This document shows positions 7,719 to 15,888 of a stretch of DNA of 43,945 nucleotides, one piece after another. Where the stretch lies: assembly GCA_021324255.1 (NCBI GenBank), contig JAJPJL010000032.1, forward strand, positions 1 through 43,945, in the 5' to 3' direction. Under the pieces are notes generated by a model that worked only from the letters and a program-made list of their open reading frames with translations, was not told the origin of the DNA and searched no databases. This DNA is from Bacillota bacterium (GTDB taxonomy: Bacteria > Sysuimicrobiota > Sysuimicrobiia > Sysuimicrobiales > Segetimicrobiaceae). Made by a program: the position numbers and the translations under genes. Positions within the stretch are counted from its first letter, which is position 1. Every line of letters starts with the position of its first letter.

Positions 7719-8135
7719 GTGGCCGATACCATCCGGATCGTGGACTACTATTACATCGAGGCCCCGAACAAGCCGGGGGAGGGCGCGCGGATGCTGCGCC
7801 ACCTTGGCGATGCCGGCGTGAATCTGGCGCTGCTGCACGCGTTCCCGAGCGGCCGGCGCACCCAGGTGGACTTCGTGTCGACGGACGCCGCGGCGCTCAA
7901 GCGCGCCGCGAGGCCGGCGAAGTGGAAGCTCGTCGGGCCCAAAAAGGCGATCCTCGTCAACGGCGACGATCGGGTCGGCGCGTTGACCGGCTACTTCGAG
8001 ACGCTCGGCGAGGCGGGCGTGAACGTGACCGCGGTGAGCGCCATCGCGGCCGGCGCCGGCCGGTTCGGGGCGGTCATCTGGGTCGACCCGCGCAACGTCC
8101 GGCGCGCGGCGCAACTGCTCGGCGCTTCGTCGTAG
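7719..8135 (+). CDS. Stand-alone double ACT-domain protein
   Basis: A 138-residue protein with no catalytic domain. Two ACT-like units are visible: residues ~8-60 (DYYYIEAPNKPGEGARMLRH, GVNLALLHAFP, TQVDFV) and ~70-130 (KAILVNGDDRVGALTGYFET, GVNVTAVSAIA, FGAVIWVD). Each has the hydrophobic strand, a Gly/Pro-rich ligand loop and the AGVN turn of the fold. ACT domains bind amino acids or similar ligands and often control enzymes or transcription, so this may be a free sensor subunit. GTG 7719 follows AAGGAGGGG with good spacing; the open frame before it has no domain content. It is divergent from the deacetylase and convergent with the lactonase. Confidence 0.75.
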   Translation: MADTIRIVDYYYIEAPNKPGEGARMLRHLGDAGVNLALLHAFPSGRRTQVDFVSTDAAALKRAARPAKWKLVGPKKAILVNGDDRVGALTGYFETLGEAGVNVTAVSAIAAGAGRFGAVIWVDPRNVRRAAQLLGASS

Positions 8136-8226
8136 CGCCGGCACGCAGGGCCGGCCCGGCCATCGCGTGCGCGTCGCGCGCCGCCGCGGCAGGGCAGCGC
8201 TGCGGCCGCCTGCCGGTGCTTGACGC

Positions 8227-8266
8227 GACGAGGGTCGCTGGGCCGGCCGGCCCAGCGACCCTCGTC
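8227..8266. terminator. Perfect 40-bp palindrome between convergent genes, probable bidirectional terminator
   Basis: The left arm 8227-8246 and right arm 8247-8266 are exact reverse complements (20 bp each, no spacer; axis at GGCCGG/CCGGCC). It lies between the stops of the ACT gene (8135) and the convergent lactonase (8286). No T-tract follows on either side (AAAC on the right), so it is not a textbook rho-independent terminator. A very stable cruciform or hairpin is nonetheless certain from the sequence. Confidence 0.6.
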
Positions 8267-8285
8267 AAACATCAACGACGCCGCG

Positions 8286-9044
8286 CTAATCGTAGTATGC
8301 TGGCGCCTTGCGCAGCGTCGCCCACTGTGCCGGATCGTGCCCGTACACGAGCATCGCGCGCTCCGCGCGGGCCAGCTCGACGAGGCGCCGGGCACTCGCG
8401 CGGGCGCGGTCCTGATCCATGTACACACCCCAGTTGTCGGTCTCGACGTTCTCCGCCGTGTAGATGGCGTCGATGGCCAGGATGACCGGGCCTGTGCGCG
8501 GCAGGCGCACCTGGACCGACTGGTGGCCGGGCACGTGCCCTGAGGTTTCGAGGAGCCGCACGCCGGGAGCGATCTCCGTATCGCCCTCGACCATCTCGTA
8601 GCGGAGGTGCGGCAGGTCGAACAGATCCCGCGGAAATCGGTCGGACCCGCGCGCGGCCTCGTAGCACTCGCGCTGGACGAGAATCCGGGCGCGGCCGAAG
8701 TCGGCGTGATTCCCGCAGTGGTCGAAGTGAAAGTGCGTGCTCACCAGCACGTCGATGTCCTCGGCGCGGAGGCCGATCTCGCCGAGCCGGCGCTCGATGT
8801 CGTCTTCCGGCCGCATCTTGACGGTGAGCAGCTTCGCGAACGGCTTGCCGCGGTGGGTCGCGAGCGGGTCCGCGATGTGCTTGCGGTGGATGCCGGTGTC
8901 CACGAGCAGGTTGCGGCCGTCGTCCGTCTGGATCAGGTACCCGACGATCGGAATGTCGATCCGCGTGCCGTCGCCGGACCCGGGCGTCAGCACGGCGCCT
9001 TTGTCCACGTCGCACCGTCCCAGGTCGAGGATATACAATCGCAC
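8286..9044 (-). CDS. N-acyl homoserine lactonase-family metallo-beta-lactamase-fold hydrolase
   Basis: A 252-residue AiiA-like lactonase. The di-metal set is complete: HFHFDH at 104-109, His in SGHVPGH (170-174), Asp192 in LAIDAIY and His236 in VYGHD. The N-terminal MRLYILDLGRCDVDKG and the PIVGYLIQTDDG strand are as in the AHL-lactonase family. It would open a lactone ring or a similar ester in the cytoplasm; AHL as the natural substrate is not proven. The GTG start has AAGGAGG nine bases upstream. It is the last gene downstream of a peptide ABC importer in the same direction, 154 bp away, so co-expression is possible. Confidence 0.82.
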   Translation of the reverse strand: MRLYILDLGRCDVDKGAVLTPGSGDGTRIDIPIVGYLIQTDDGRNLLVDTGIHRKHIADPLATHRGKPFAKLLTVKMRPEDDIERRLGEIGLRAEDIDVLVSTHFHFDHCGNHADFGRARILVQRECYEAARGSDRFPRDLFDLPHLRYEMVEGDTEIAPGVRLLETSGHVPGHQSVQVRLPRTGPVILAIDAIYTAENVETDNWGVYMDQDRARASARRLVELARAERAMLVYGHDPAQWATLRKAPAYYD

Positions 9045-9198
9045 GATCGGCCTCCTTCGCGTCGCGGTCAGGCGTCGGCGGGGTGGGGACCGGACGCTCG
9101 CGTCCCCTCGCCATGCATCGGCGCCGCGCTAGCGCGTCATTGACGAACGCCGGAACGCGTTCGAGCCGGCCGGACCGTCACACATCAAAGACGCTCCA

Positions 9199-10092
9199 CT
9201 ACGGCCGGCGCAGCGCGGGGTCCAGCGCTTCGGTCACGCCGTCCCCCACGAAGTTGATGGCGAGGATGACGAGCACGATGGCGGTGCCCGGCGCCGTGCT
9301 CATCCACCACGCGGCGTTCAGGTACTCCCGGCCGGTGTTGAGATCCGCGCCCCACTCCGGGGTGGGCGGATGGACGCCGAAGCCGAGAAAGTTCAGCGTC
9401 GAGCCCGCGATGATCGCCCAGCCCAGGGCGGTGGTGGACAGGACCGCGACCTGGGCCCAGACGTTCGGCAGGATGTGCCGGCCGAGGATCCGCACGGAGC
9501 CGCAGCCGATCGCCCGGGCCGACACGACGAACTCGCGCTGCCGGAGCGACAGCATGGCGCCGCGCACGAGCCGCGTAAACGCGGGGATCAGCGACACGCC
9601 GACGGCGATCATCACGTTGAGGAGGCCGGTGCCCAGGATCGTCACGACGACGAGCGCGAGCAGGATGCCCGGAAACGCCAGCATGATGTCCATGGCGCGC
9701 ATCACCGCGCCGTCCACCGCGCCGCCCGCGTACCCCGCCGCGGCACCGAGTACCACCCCCGCTCCCGCGGCGATGCCGATGGCCATCACCGCCGCGAGGC
9801 ACGTCGGCCGGGCGCCGGCGACGACGCGGCTGAGCACGTCGCGGCCGAATTGGTCGGTCCCGAGCCAGTGCGCCGCGCCGGGCGGGCGCAGCCGATCGAC
9901 GATGTCGACCCGCTCCGGATTGTACGGCGCCACCACGGGCCCCGCCGCCGCGAGCGCAAACACCACGAGCAACAGCGCGGCGCCGGCGGCAGCGAAGCGG
10001 TGGCGGGCGAACCGCCGCCACACCCAGGACGGCCGCCCCGTGGCCGGCCTGGCCGGCGCGGGCGGCGCCGCGGAGGAGGCCTGAACGTCCAC
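9199..10092 (-). CDS. Peptide/nickel-type ABC transporter permease, DppC-like
   Basis: A 297-residue inner-membrane permease. It has an N-terminal cytoplasmic stretch and a first transmembrane helix (AAAGAALLLVVFALAAAGP), the extracellular motif HWLGTDQFGRDVLSRVVAGAR diagnostic for DppC/OppC, and the ATPase-docking EAA loop EFVVSARAIGCGSVRILGRH. The C-terminus is NFVGDGVTEALDPALRR. Length and topology (six helices) are normal. The GTG start at 10092 directly abuts the stop of the DppB gene. It forms a permease pair with DppB for uptake of peptides or other oligomeric substrates. No ATP-binding subunits are encoded nearby. Confidence 0.9.
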   Translation of the reverse strand: MDVQASSAAPPAPARPATGRPSWVWRRFARHRFAAAGAALLLVVFALAAAGPVVAPYNPERVDIVDRLRPPGAAHWLGTDQFGRDVLSRVVAGARPTCLAAVMAIGIAAGAGVVLGAAAGYAGGAVDGAVMRAMDIMLAFPGILLALVVVTILGTGLLNVMIAVGVSLIPAFTRLVRGAMLSLRQREFVVSARAIGCGSVRILGRHILPNVWAQVAVLSTTALGWAIIAGSTLNFLGFGVHPPTPEWGADLNTGREYLNAAWWMSTAPGTAIVLVILAINFVGDGVTEALDPALRRP

Positions 10093-11016
10093 TCAGCCGT
10101 ACCGCACGCGCGGGTCCAGCGCCGCGTACGCGACGTCCACGGCGAGGTTGACGAGCAGGTACACGAGCGCGACGACGAGCACGACCCCCTGGATCGTGGG
10201 GAAGTCCTTGGCCTGGATCGCCCGCACCGCGAGCGATCCGAGGCCCTGGCGCCCGAAGATGGTCTCCACGACCACGGCCCCGCTCAACAGATTCCCCACC
10301 TGGAGCCCGAGCAGCGTGACAACGGGGATCAAGGCGTTTTTGAGCGCGTGCCGCACCACCACGGCGCCGGCCCGCAGGCCCTTCGCGTACGCCGTCGAGA
10401 CGTACGGCTGCGCCAGCGCCTCCAGCAGGTTGGCGCGGCACAGCCGCGTGATGATCGCGGAAAAGCCCCAGCCGAGGCTCACCGACGGCAGGATGAGCCC
10501 GCGGACGCCGCCCTCGCTGAGGGCGGGAAGCCACCCCAGGCGCACCGCGAACACGAGGATGAGCAGCACCGAGAGCCAGAAGTTGGGCACGGCGACGCCC
10601 AGCACCGAGAAGCCGGTCCCGGCGACGTCCATCCAGCTCCCGCGGTACATCGCGCCGATGACGCCCGCGCCGAGCCCCACGGTGGCGGCGACGACCATCG
10701 TGGCCAGCGCCAGGGTGGCCGTGGCGGGAAAGACCAGCCCGATCTCCTCCGCCACCCGCCGTTGCGAGATGAACGAGACGCCCAGATCGCCGTGCACGAG
10801 CCGCCACACAAAGTCGCCGTATTGCACGGCCAGCGGCCGATCGAGCCCGAGGGACCGCCGCAGGCCGGCGATCTGATCCGGGGTGGCGTTGGTGCCGAAC
10901 AACATGATCTGCGCCGGATCGCCCGGAATGAGGTGCAGGATCAGGAACACGAGCGCCGTGACGCCAAACACGATCGGCAGGCTCGCGAGGAGCCGCCGCC
11001 CGATGAATGCGCCCAC
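10093..11016 (-). CDS. Peptide/nickel-type ABC transporter permease, DppB-like
   Basis: A 307-residue inner-membrane permease. The N-terminal helix with FGVTALVFLILHLIPGDPAQ is the classic DppB/OppB opening. It also has LDRPLAVQYGDFVWRLVHGD, the signature GDLGVSF, and the EAA loop (PYVSTAYAKGLRAGAVVVRH). The end AYAALDPRVRYG is typical. It pairs with the DppC-like protein. The GTG start at 11016 lies 30 bp after the substrate-binding protein gene, so the three genes form one operon. Confidence 0.9.
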   Translation of the reverse strand: MGAFIGRRLLASLPIVFGVTALVFLILHLIPGDPAQIMLFGTNATPDQIAGLRRSLGLDRPLAVQYGDFVWRLVHGDLGVSFISQRRVAEEIGLVFPATATLALATMVVAATVGLGAGVIGAMYRGSWMDVAGTGFSVLGVAVPNFWLSVLLILVFAVRLGWLPALSEGGVRGLILPSVSLGWGFSAIITRLCRANLLEALAQPYVSTAYAKGLRAGAVVVRHALKNALIPVVTLLGLQVGNLLSGAVVVETIFGRQGLGSLAVRAIQAKDFPTIQGVVLVVALVYLLVNLAVDVAYAALDPRVRYG

Positions 11017-11046
11017 CGCTCCGCCTCCGCGCGAGCCCCCGCCCGC

Positions 11047-12711
11047 CTACGCGCGCAGCGTGGCGTCGTAGTAGATGGGGAAGCCGTTGACGGTGAAGCG
11101 GAGCGCCTGCACGCGGTCGCTGGCGTCGAACACCGCCCGCTGCTGATAGATCGGAATGACGACCGCCGCCTCCATGACGCGCCGGGCGGCCTCGCGGAAC
11201 GGCGCGATCCGCTTTGACGGATCGGCCGTGGCGTTGCCCTTGGCGACCAGGGCGTCCACCTGCGGGTCGCAGTAGTGCATCCAATTGAAGCCATGTGTGA
11301 TCTGATCGCAGGCGTAGAGCGCCCGCATCAGGAACGGGTCGACGGAATAATAGAAGAAGTCGGCCAGGTTATGATCGCCGCGGTTGTACGTTTCGGCCAC
11401 GGTCGGAAAGGACTGGGCAGAGATGTCCGTCTGGATCCCCACGTCCTGCCACTGCGCCTGGAGCAACTGCGAGATCTGGTCGAAGCCGAAGTTGGCGATG
11501 TTGATGAACACCAAGCGGAGCGGCTGGCCGTCCTTCTGACGGACGCCGCCGGCCCCCGCCTTCCATCCGGCTTCTTCCAGGAGGCTCTTGGCCCGGCCGG
11601 CATCATACCGGTACATCTTGTCGAGGGTGGGGTCGTAGGACAGCGTCCCGGGGAGGAAGATGTTGTGCGCCGGCTCGTAGATGCCCTTGTACAGGGCTTC
11701 GATGATCGCCTCCTGGTTCGTGGCGAACTGCAGCGCCTGCCGGACCCGCACGTCGTCGGACGGCGGGCGCTTGGCGTTCACCATGATGGAGTACGGCATG
11801 CCGGTCACGGGCGCGGCGAACACGGTGTAGCCTTTGGCGCGCTGCAGCCCCTGGACGTCGGTCGGCGCCAGGTTTTCCGCGATCAGCACCTCGCCCGTGC
11901 GGAGCGCGTTGAACCGCGTCGACGCGTCCGGGATGATGCGGAATGTGATCTCGGCGAGATGGGGCGGCCCCTGGTGATGGGCCACCGGCGGCGCCCAGTT
12001 GTAGTCGGGGTTGGCCACGATCGTCACGTGGTTGCCGAGGACCCACTCCTGGAACTTGAACGGACCCGTGCCGACGGGATGCTGGCTCACCCCTTGGTGG
12101 CCGTATCGCCTGAGCGCCGCGGGCGAGATCGGCGAAAGGCCCGACGTCGCGACGTTGTTGAGAAACGCGCCGTTCGGTTCCTTGAAGACGATCGTCACGA
12201 CGTCGTCGCCGGTCACCTCCGTGTGGGAGTACGGTCCGAGCGCCGTGATCGCGGAGCGCGACTTGGTCTCGGGATTCACGATGTGCTCCAGCGTGGCCTT
12301 GACGGCCTCGGCGGTGAACGGCGTGCCGTCGTGGAACTTGACGTCGCGCCGTAGATGGAACGTAAAGCGCCTCGCGTCGCCCGACACCTCCCACCGCAGC
12401 GCGAGCCCGGGGAAGTACTCCTGTCCCCGGCGCATCCCCGGGAGGTGCCAGATCAGCGGGTCGAAGACGTTGATGCTGATGTACCCGCTGGAGATGAGCC
12501 CCGACGTCCCGGGATCGAGCGACTCCGGGCTCTGCCACATCCCGAACACGAGCCGGCCCTGCGGCGCCGGCGCCGAGGCGGCGGCGCGGGGCCGCGCCGC
12601 GCCGAGGAGCGCCGCGCTCCCCGTGCCGAGCGCCCCGGCGAGCAGAGTCCGGCGCGTCACTGGGGCTCCGGCCGCACTCGGTGCCGGGCGCGGCCTGCGT
12701 TGCGTCGTCAC
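11047..12711 (-). CDS. ABC transporter substrate-binding protein, family 5 (peptide/oligomer), Tat-type signal
   Basis: A 554-residue extracytoplasmic binding protein of the SBP_bac_5 family. The signal region contains twin arginines at 20-21 (TRRTLLAGALG) followed by a hydrophobic stretch to about residue 46, so export by the Tat route is likely. The mature protein has SLDPGTSG, FHLRRDVKFHDGTPFTAEAV (the family signature), then GTGPFKFQEW and RVRQALQFATNQEAI. The fold clamps a peptide or other ligand outside the membrane and delivers it to the DppB/DppC pair encoded directly downstream. The ligand cannot be read. The promoter must lie in the ~160 bp shared with the divergent regulator gene. 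Confidence 0.9.
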   Translation of the reverse strand: MTTQRRPRPAPSAAGAPVTRRTLLAGALGTGSAALLGAARPRAAASAPAPQGRLVFGMWQSPESLDPGTSGLISSGYISINVFDPLIWHLPGMRRGQEYFPGLALRWEVSGDARRFTFHLRRDVKFHDGTPFTAEAVKATLEHIVNPETKSRSAITALGPYSHTEVTGDDVVTIVFKEPNGAFLNNVATSGLSPISPAALRRYGHQGVSQHPVGTGPFKFQEWVLGNHVTIVANPDYNWAPPVAHHQGPPHLAEITFRIIPDASTRFNALRTGEVLIAENLAPTDVQGLQRAKGYTVFAAPVTGMPYSIMVNAKRPPSDDVRVRQALQFATNQEAIIEALYKGIYEPAHNIFLPGTLSYDPTLDKMYRYDAGRAKSLLEEAGWKAGAGGVRQKDGQPLRLVFINIANFGFDQISQLLQAQWQDVGIQTDISAQSFPTVAETYNRGDHNLADFFYYSVDPFLMRALYACDQITHGFNWMHYCDPQVDALVAKGNATADPSKRIAPFREAARRVMEAAVVIPIYQQRAVFDASDRVQALRFTVNGFPIYYDATLRA

Positions 12712-12869
12712 GGCTCATCCCTCCCCCATGTCCCTCAGGTTCCACGCCCCGCTCGCCAACTCCCCTGAGGCGCCCCCGGGTGCGGGCGCGCGGGAGGAAG
12801 CGGCGGGATGCGGGTCTAATGAGGCGGGCGATCCCGACGCAGCCCACCACCAAGGAGACGCAGCGGACC

Positions 12870-15800
12870 GTGCCACCCTCCGGCAGGCGCGGCCTTATCC
12901 TTCGTCAGGGCGTCACGGTCGCGCTCGTGGCGGCTGCGTACGTCGTCACCGCCAAGCTCGGGCTGGAGCTGGCATCCGTGCACCCGAGCGCGACGCCGGT
13001 CTGGGCGCCGACGGGCATCGCGCTGGCGTCGGTGCTCCTCCTCGGGTACCGCGCATGGCCCATCACGTTCGCCGCCGCCTTTTACGTCAATATCACCACG
13101 GCCGGCAACCTCTGGACCGCGCTCGGGATCGCCGCGGGGAACACGGGCGAGGCGCTCATCGGCGCGTACCTGATCAACCGCTACGCGCACGGACGCGACG
13201 CGTTCTACAGCTCCCGCACCACCCTTACCTTCATGCTCCTGGGCGCCGGGGTGGCGCCGATGGTGAGCGCGACCGCCGGCGTGACCAGCCTCGCGCTCGG
13301 CGGGTACGCGTCCTGGCACGCCTATCCGGCGATCTGGATGACGTGGTGGCTCGGGGACATGGCCGGGGCAGTGATCGTCGCTCCGCTGTTGATCCTGTGG
13401 AGCCGGCCGGCGCGCTGGGAGTTGAGCGGCCGCGAGATCGGCGAGCGCGGGCTGTTCCTCGCGATCCTCGCGGCGGACGTCTGGGTCGTGTTCGGCGGCG
13501 TCTTCCCGTTCGTCTACCTCACGGTGCCGCTCACCATGTGGGCCGCCTTCCGCCTCAGCCTCCGCGAAACTTCCACCGTCATCGTGCTGCTCGCCGGCAT
13601 TGCGGCGGTGGCCACGATTCGCGGGACGGGCCCGTTCCACATCGTCGGCCCCAACGCGTCGCTCCTCTACCTCGTCGCCTTTATGGGCATCCTGTCGCTC
13701 GCGGGGCTTCCGGTTGCGAGCGTCGTAGCGGAGCGCGCGGGAGTCTCACGGGTGCTCGCCGACCGCATGCGGACGGAGCAGGCGGCGCACGCGGCGGCGG
13801 AACGAACCGCGCACCGGCTGGCGCAGCTGTACGCGGTGAGCGAGGCGCTGTCGCCGATGATGACGTCCGGGGAGGTGGCGGACGTCATCATCGGCGAGGG
13901 CAGCCGGATCCTCGGCGCATCGGCGGCGGCGGTGTACCGCCTCTCCGAGGACGGCGCCGCCCTGGAGCTGCTGCGAACCCGCGGATACCCGGACGACATG
14001 GTCGAACGCTGGCGGCACCTCCCGACGTCAAGGGGGTCGCTCGTCGTAGAAGCGGCGAGGACCGGACAGCCGCACTATGTGCCGTCGCGAGACGCGATGC
14101 TCTCGCAGTACCCCGGGGCCGACGGGACGGCTCTGCCCCACGCCGGCGCCCGGGCCGTCGCACCGCTGCTCGTGGGGCCCCGGACCACGGGCGCCCTGGT
14201 CTTTGTATTCGACGGTCCGAAGGAGTTCAACGAGGAGGAGCGCGGCCTCATCGCCGCGCTCGCGCATCAGTGCGCGCAAGCGCTGGAACGCTCCCGGCTC
14301 TACGAGCGGGAACGCAAGGTCGCCGAGATGCTGCAGGGCGCGTTCCTCCCGGCCGGGCTTCCCCAGGTGCCCGGCATCCGCGTGCGCGCCGCGTACGTCC
14401 CCGCGACCGCGACGCCGTCGGTCGGCGGCGACTGGTACGACGTGTTCCGCCTGCCCGATGGGCGGATCGCGCTGTCCGTCGGGGACGTCGTGGGACACGG
14501 CGTCCAGGCCGCCGCGGTGATGGGGCAGGTGCGACAGTCGATTCGCGCCGCGGCGCTGGACGATGCGGAGCCCGCGCGCGTGCTCGCGCGCGCGGACCGC
14601 GTGCTCACCCTCACCTACGAATTCGAGGCGATGGCAACGGCGATCTTCGCGCGGTTCGATCCCATCGCGCTGACGTTGGAATACGCCACGGCGGGCCATC
14701 CGTCGCCCGTCGTCGCCCACGCGGACGGATCGGTGCGCATCCTGCCGGGCGGCGGGCTCCCGCTCGGCTACGCGGGCGACCGCGTCTTTCCCTCGCGGAC
14801 CGTACAGCTCGCCCCGAGCAGCCTGCTGGTGATGTATACGGACGGGGTCACCGAGCTGACGCGCAATCCCGCGGCCGGCCGCGAGCGGCTGCTCGCCGCC
14901 GTCGCGCACGCGCACGAGACCGGGGCCGAGGATCCCGCCCGCAGCATTCTGGAGCAAATCCTCGGCGGCGCTTCCGCGCCGGATGACATGGCCATTGTCT
15001 CGGTGGCCGTCGACGCAGCCGCAGTGGCCGAGCTCGACCTCACCCTGCCCGCGCAACCGTCCAGCGTGCGGCTGGTGCGGCAGGCCGTCCGAAAGCTGGC
15101 AACCGGACTCGCCCTCGACGAGGACCGGTCCTTCACGCTGAGCGTCGCTGTGGGCGAGGCTGTCAACAATGTCATCGAGCACGCGTACGGCGTCGCGCCC
15201 GGCAAGGTCTACGTGCGGGCGCGCCGTGACGGCGCGTCGCTCCGGGTCGAGGTGGAAGACCGGGGGCAGTGGCGGCCGGCGGGCCCGCGGGGAACGGGCG
15301 GGCGCGGGCTCGCGCTGATCGGCGGGCTCACGGAGCACCTGGAATTGATCGCGAGACCCACGGGCACGATCATCCGGTTTACCGTTCCACTCGAGCGGCC
15401 GCTCGAACACCCGCAGGCCGATGGCCCCGGCACCCCGCGGCCGGCAGTGTCACGCTCACCGCAGCCGCGCGCGGAGGCCGCCACCGCACCGCCGGCGCGC
15501 CCACCCGACGCGGCGCGCGACGGGCGGTTCGAGGTCCGGCCTCGCGACGGCGTCGCCGTGGTCGACGCGGCCGGCGACATCGACCTGGACAACCTCGGGC
15601 GGTTTATGGCCGCGCTGGACCGGGCCGCCGCCCAGGGAGAGCGTGCCGTCATCCTCAACCTCGAGGCCGCCACGTACATCGACAGCCGGGGCGTGCACGC
15701 CTTGTTTCAAGCCGGGCAGCGGTTCAAGACGCGCCGGCGGGACCTCCTCCTGGTGATCCCCGAAGCGTCCCCCCTGCGTACGATCCTCGCCGTGACCAAG

Positions 15801-15878
15801 CTGGGCTCGATGCTCGAGGTGTTTCACACGCTCGACGAGGCCCTCGCGAGCCCGTTCGGCGGGAACCCCGCAGGATGA
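12870..15878 (+). CDS. MASE1-GAF-PP2C phosphatase-HATPase-STAS fusion (RsbU/RsbW/RsbV-like in one chain)
   Basis: About 1,002 residues. Domains in order: MASE1-like eight-helix sensor (~8-300, with ATPVWAPTGIALASVLLLGY and WMTWWLGDMAGAVIVAP); GAF (~320-480); SpoIIE/PP2C phosphatase (~490-710, metal motifs VGGDWYDVFRLPDG, SVGDVVGHG, YTDGVTE, DDMAIVSV); HATPase anti-sigma-type kinase (~725-860, N-box GEAVNNVIEHAY, G-motifs VEDRGQW and GGRGLALIGG); a ~35-residue Pro/Ala linker; C-terminal STAS (~890-995, IDSRGVHALFQAG with the Ser that is phosphorylated in RsbV/SpoIIAA). In the known Rsb system kinase, antagonist and phosphatase are separate proteins. Here all three could work in one membrane-bound chain. 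GTG 12870 has AAGGAGA upstream and gives a usual MASE1 start; ATG 12819 is the alternative. No sigma factor adjoins it. Confidence 0.85.
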   Translation: MPPSGRRGLILRQGVTVALVAAAYVVTAKLGLELASVHPSATPVWAPTGIALASVLLLGYRAWPITFAAAFYVNITTAGNLWTALGIAAGNTGEALIGAYLINRYAHGRDAFYSSRTTLTFMLLGAGVAPMVSATAGVTSLALGGYASWHAYPAIWMTWWLGDMAGAVIVAPLLILWSRPARWELSGREIGERGLFLAILAADVWVVFGGVFPFVYLTVPLTMWAAFRLSLRETSTVIVLLAGIAAVATIRGTGPFHIVGPNASLLYLVAFMGILSLAGLPVASVVAERAGVSRVLADRMRTEQAAHAAAERTAHRLAQLYAVSEALSPMMTSGEVADVIIGEGSRILGASAAAVYRLSEDGAALELLRTRGYPDDMVERWRHLPTSRGSLVVEAARTGQPHYVPSRDAMLSQYPGADGTALPHAGARAVAPLLVGPRTTGALVFVFDGPKEFNEEERGLIAALAHQCAQALERSRLYERERKVAEMLQGAFLPAGLPQVPGIRVRAAYVPATATPSVGGDWYDVFRLPDGRIALSVGDVVGHGVQAAAVMGQVRQSIRAAALDDAEPARVLARADRVLTLTYEFEAMATAIFARFDPIALTLEYATAGHPSPVVAHADGSVRILPGGGLPLGYAGDRVFPSRTVQLAPSSLLVMYTDGVTELTRNPAAGRERLLAAVAHAHETGAEDPARSILEQILGGASAPDDMAIVSVAVDAAAVAELDLTLPAQPSSVRLVRQAVRKLATGLALDEDRSFTLSVAVGEAVNNVIEHAYGVAPGKVYVRARRDGASLRVEVEDRGQWRPAGPRGTGGRGLALIGGLTEHLELIARPTGTIIRFTVPLERPLEHPQADGPGTPRPAVSRSPQPRAEAATAPPARPPDAARDGRFEVRPRDGVAVVDAAGDIDLDNLGRFMAALDRAAAQGERAVILNLEAATYIDSRGVHALFQAGQRFKTRRRDLLLVIPEASPLRTILAVTKLGSMLEVFHTLDEALASPFGGNPAG

Positions 15879-15888
15879 CGGCGCCCGG

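Noticed and set aside
12733-12770. CCTCAGG and CCTGAGG inverted repeat between the binding-protein gene and the large regulator
   Set aside because: Seven-base arms 24 bp apart are too weak to call an operator or riboswitch.
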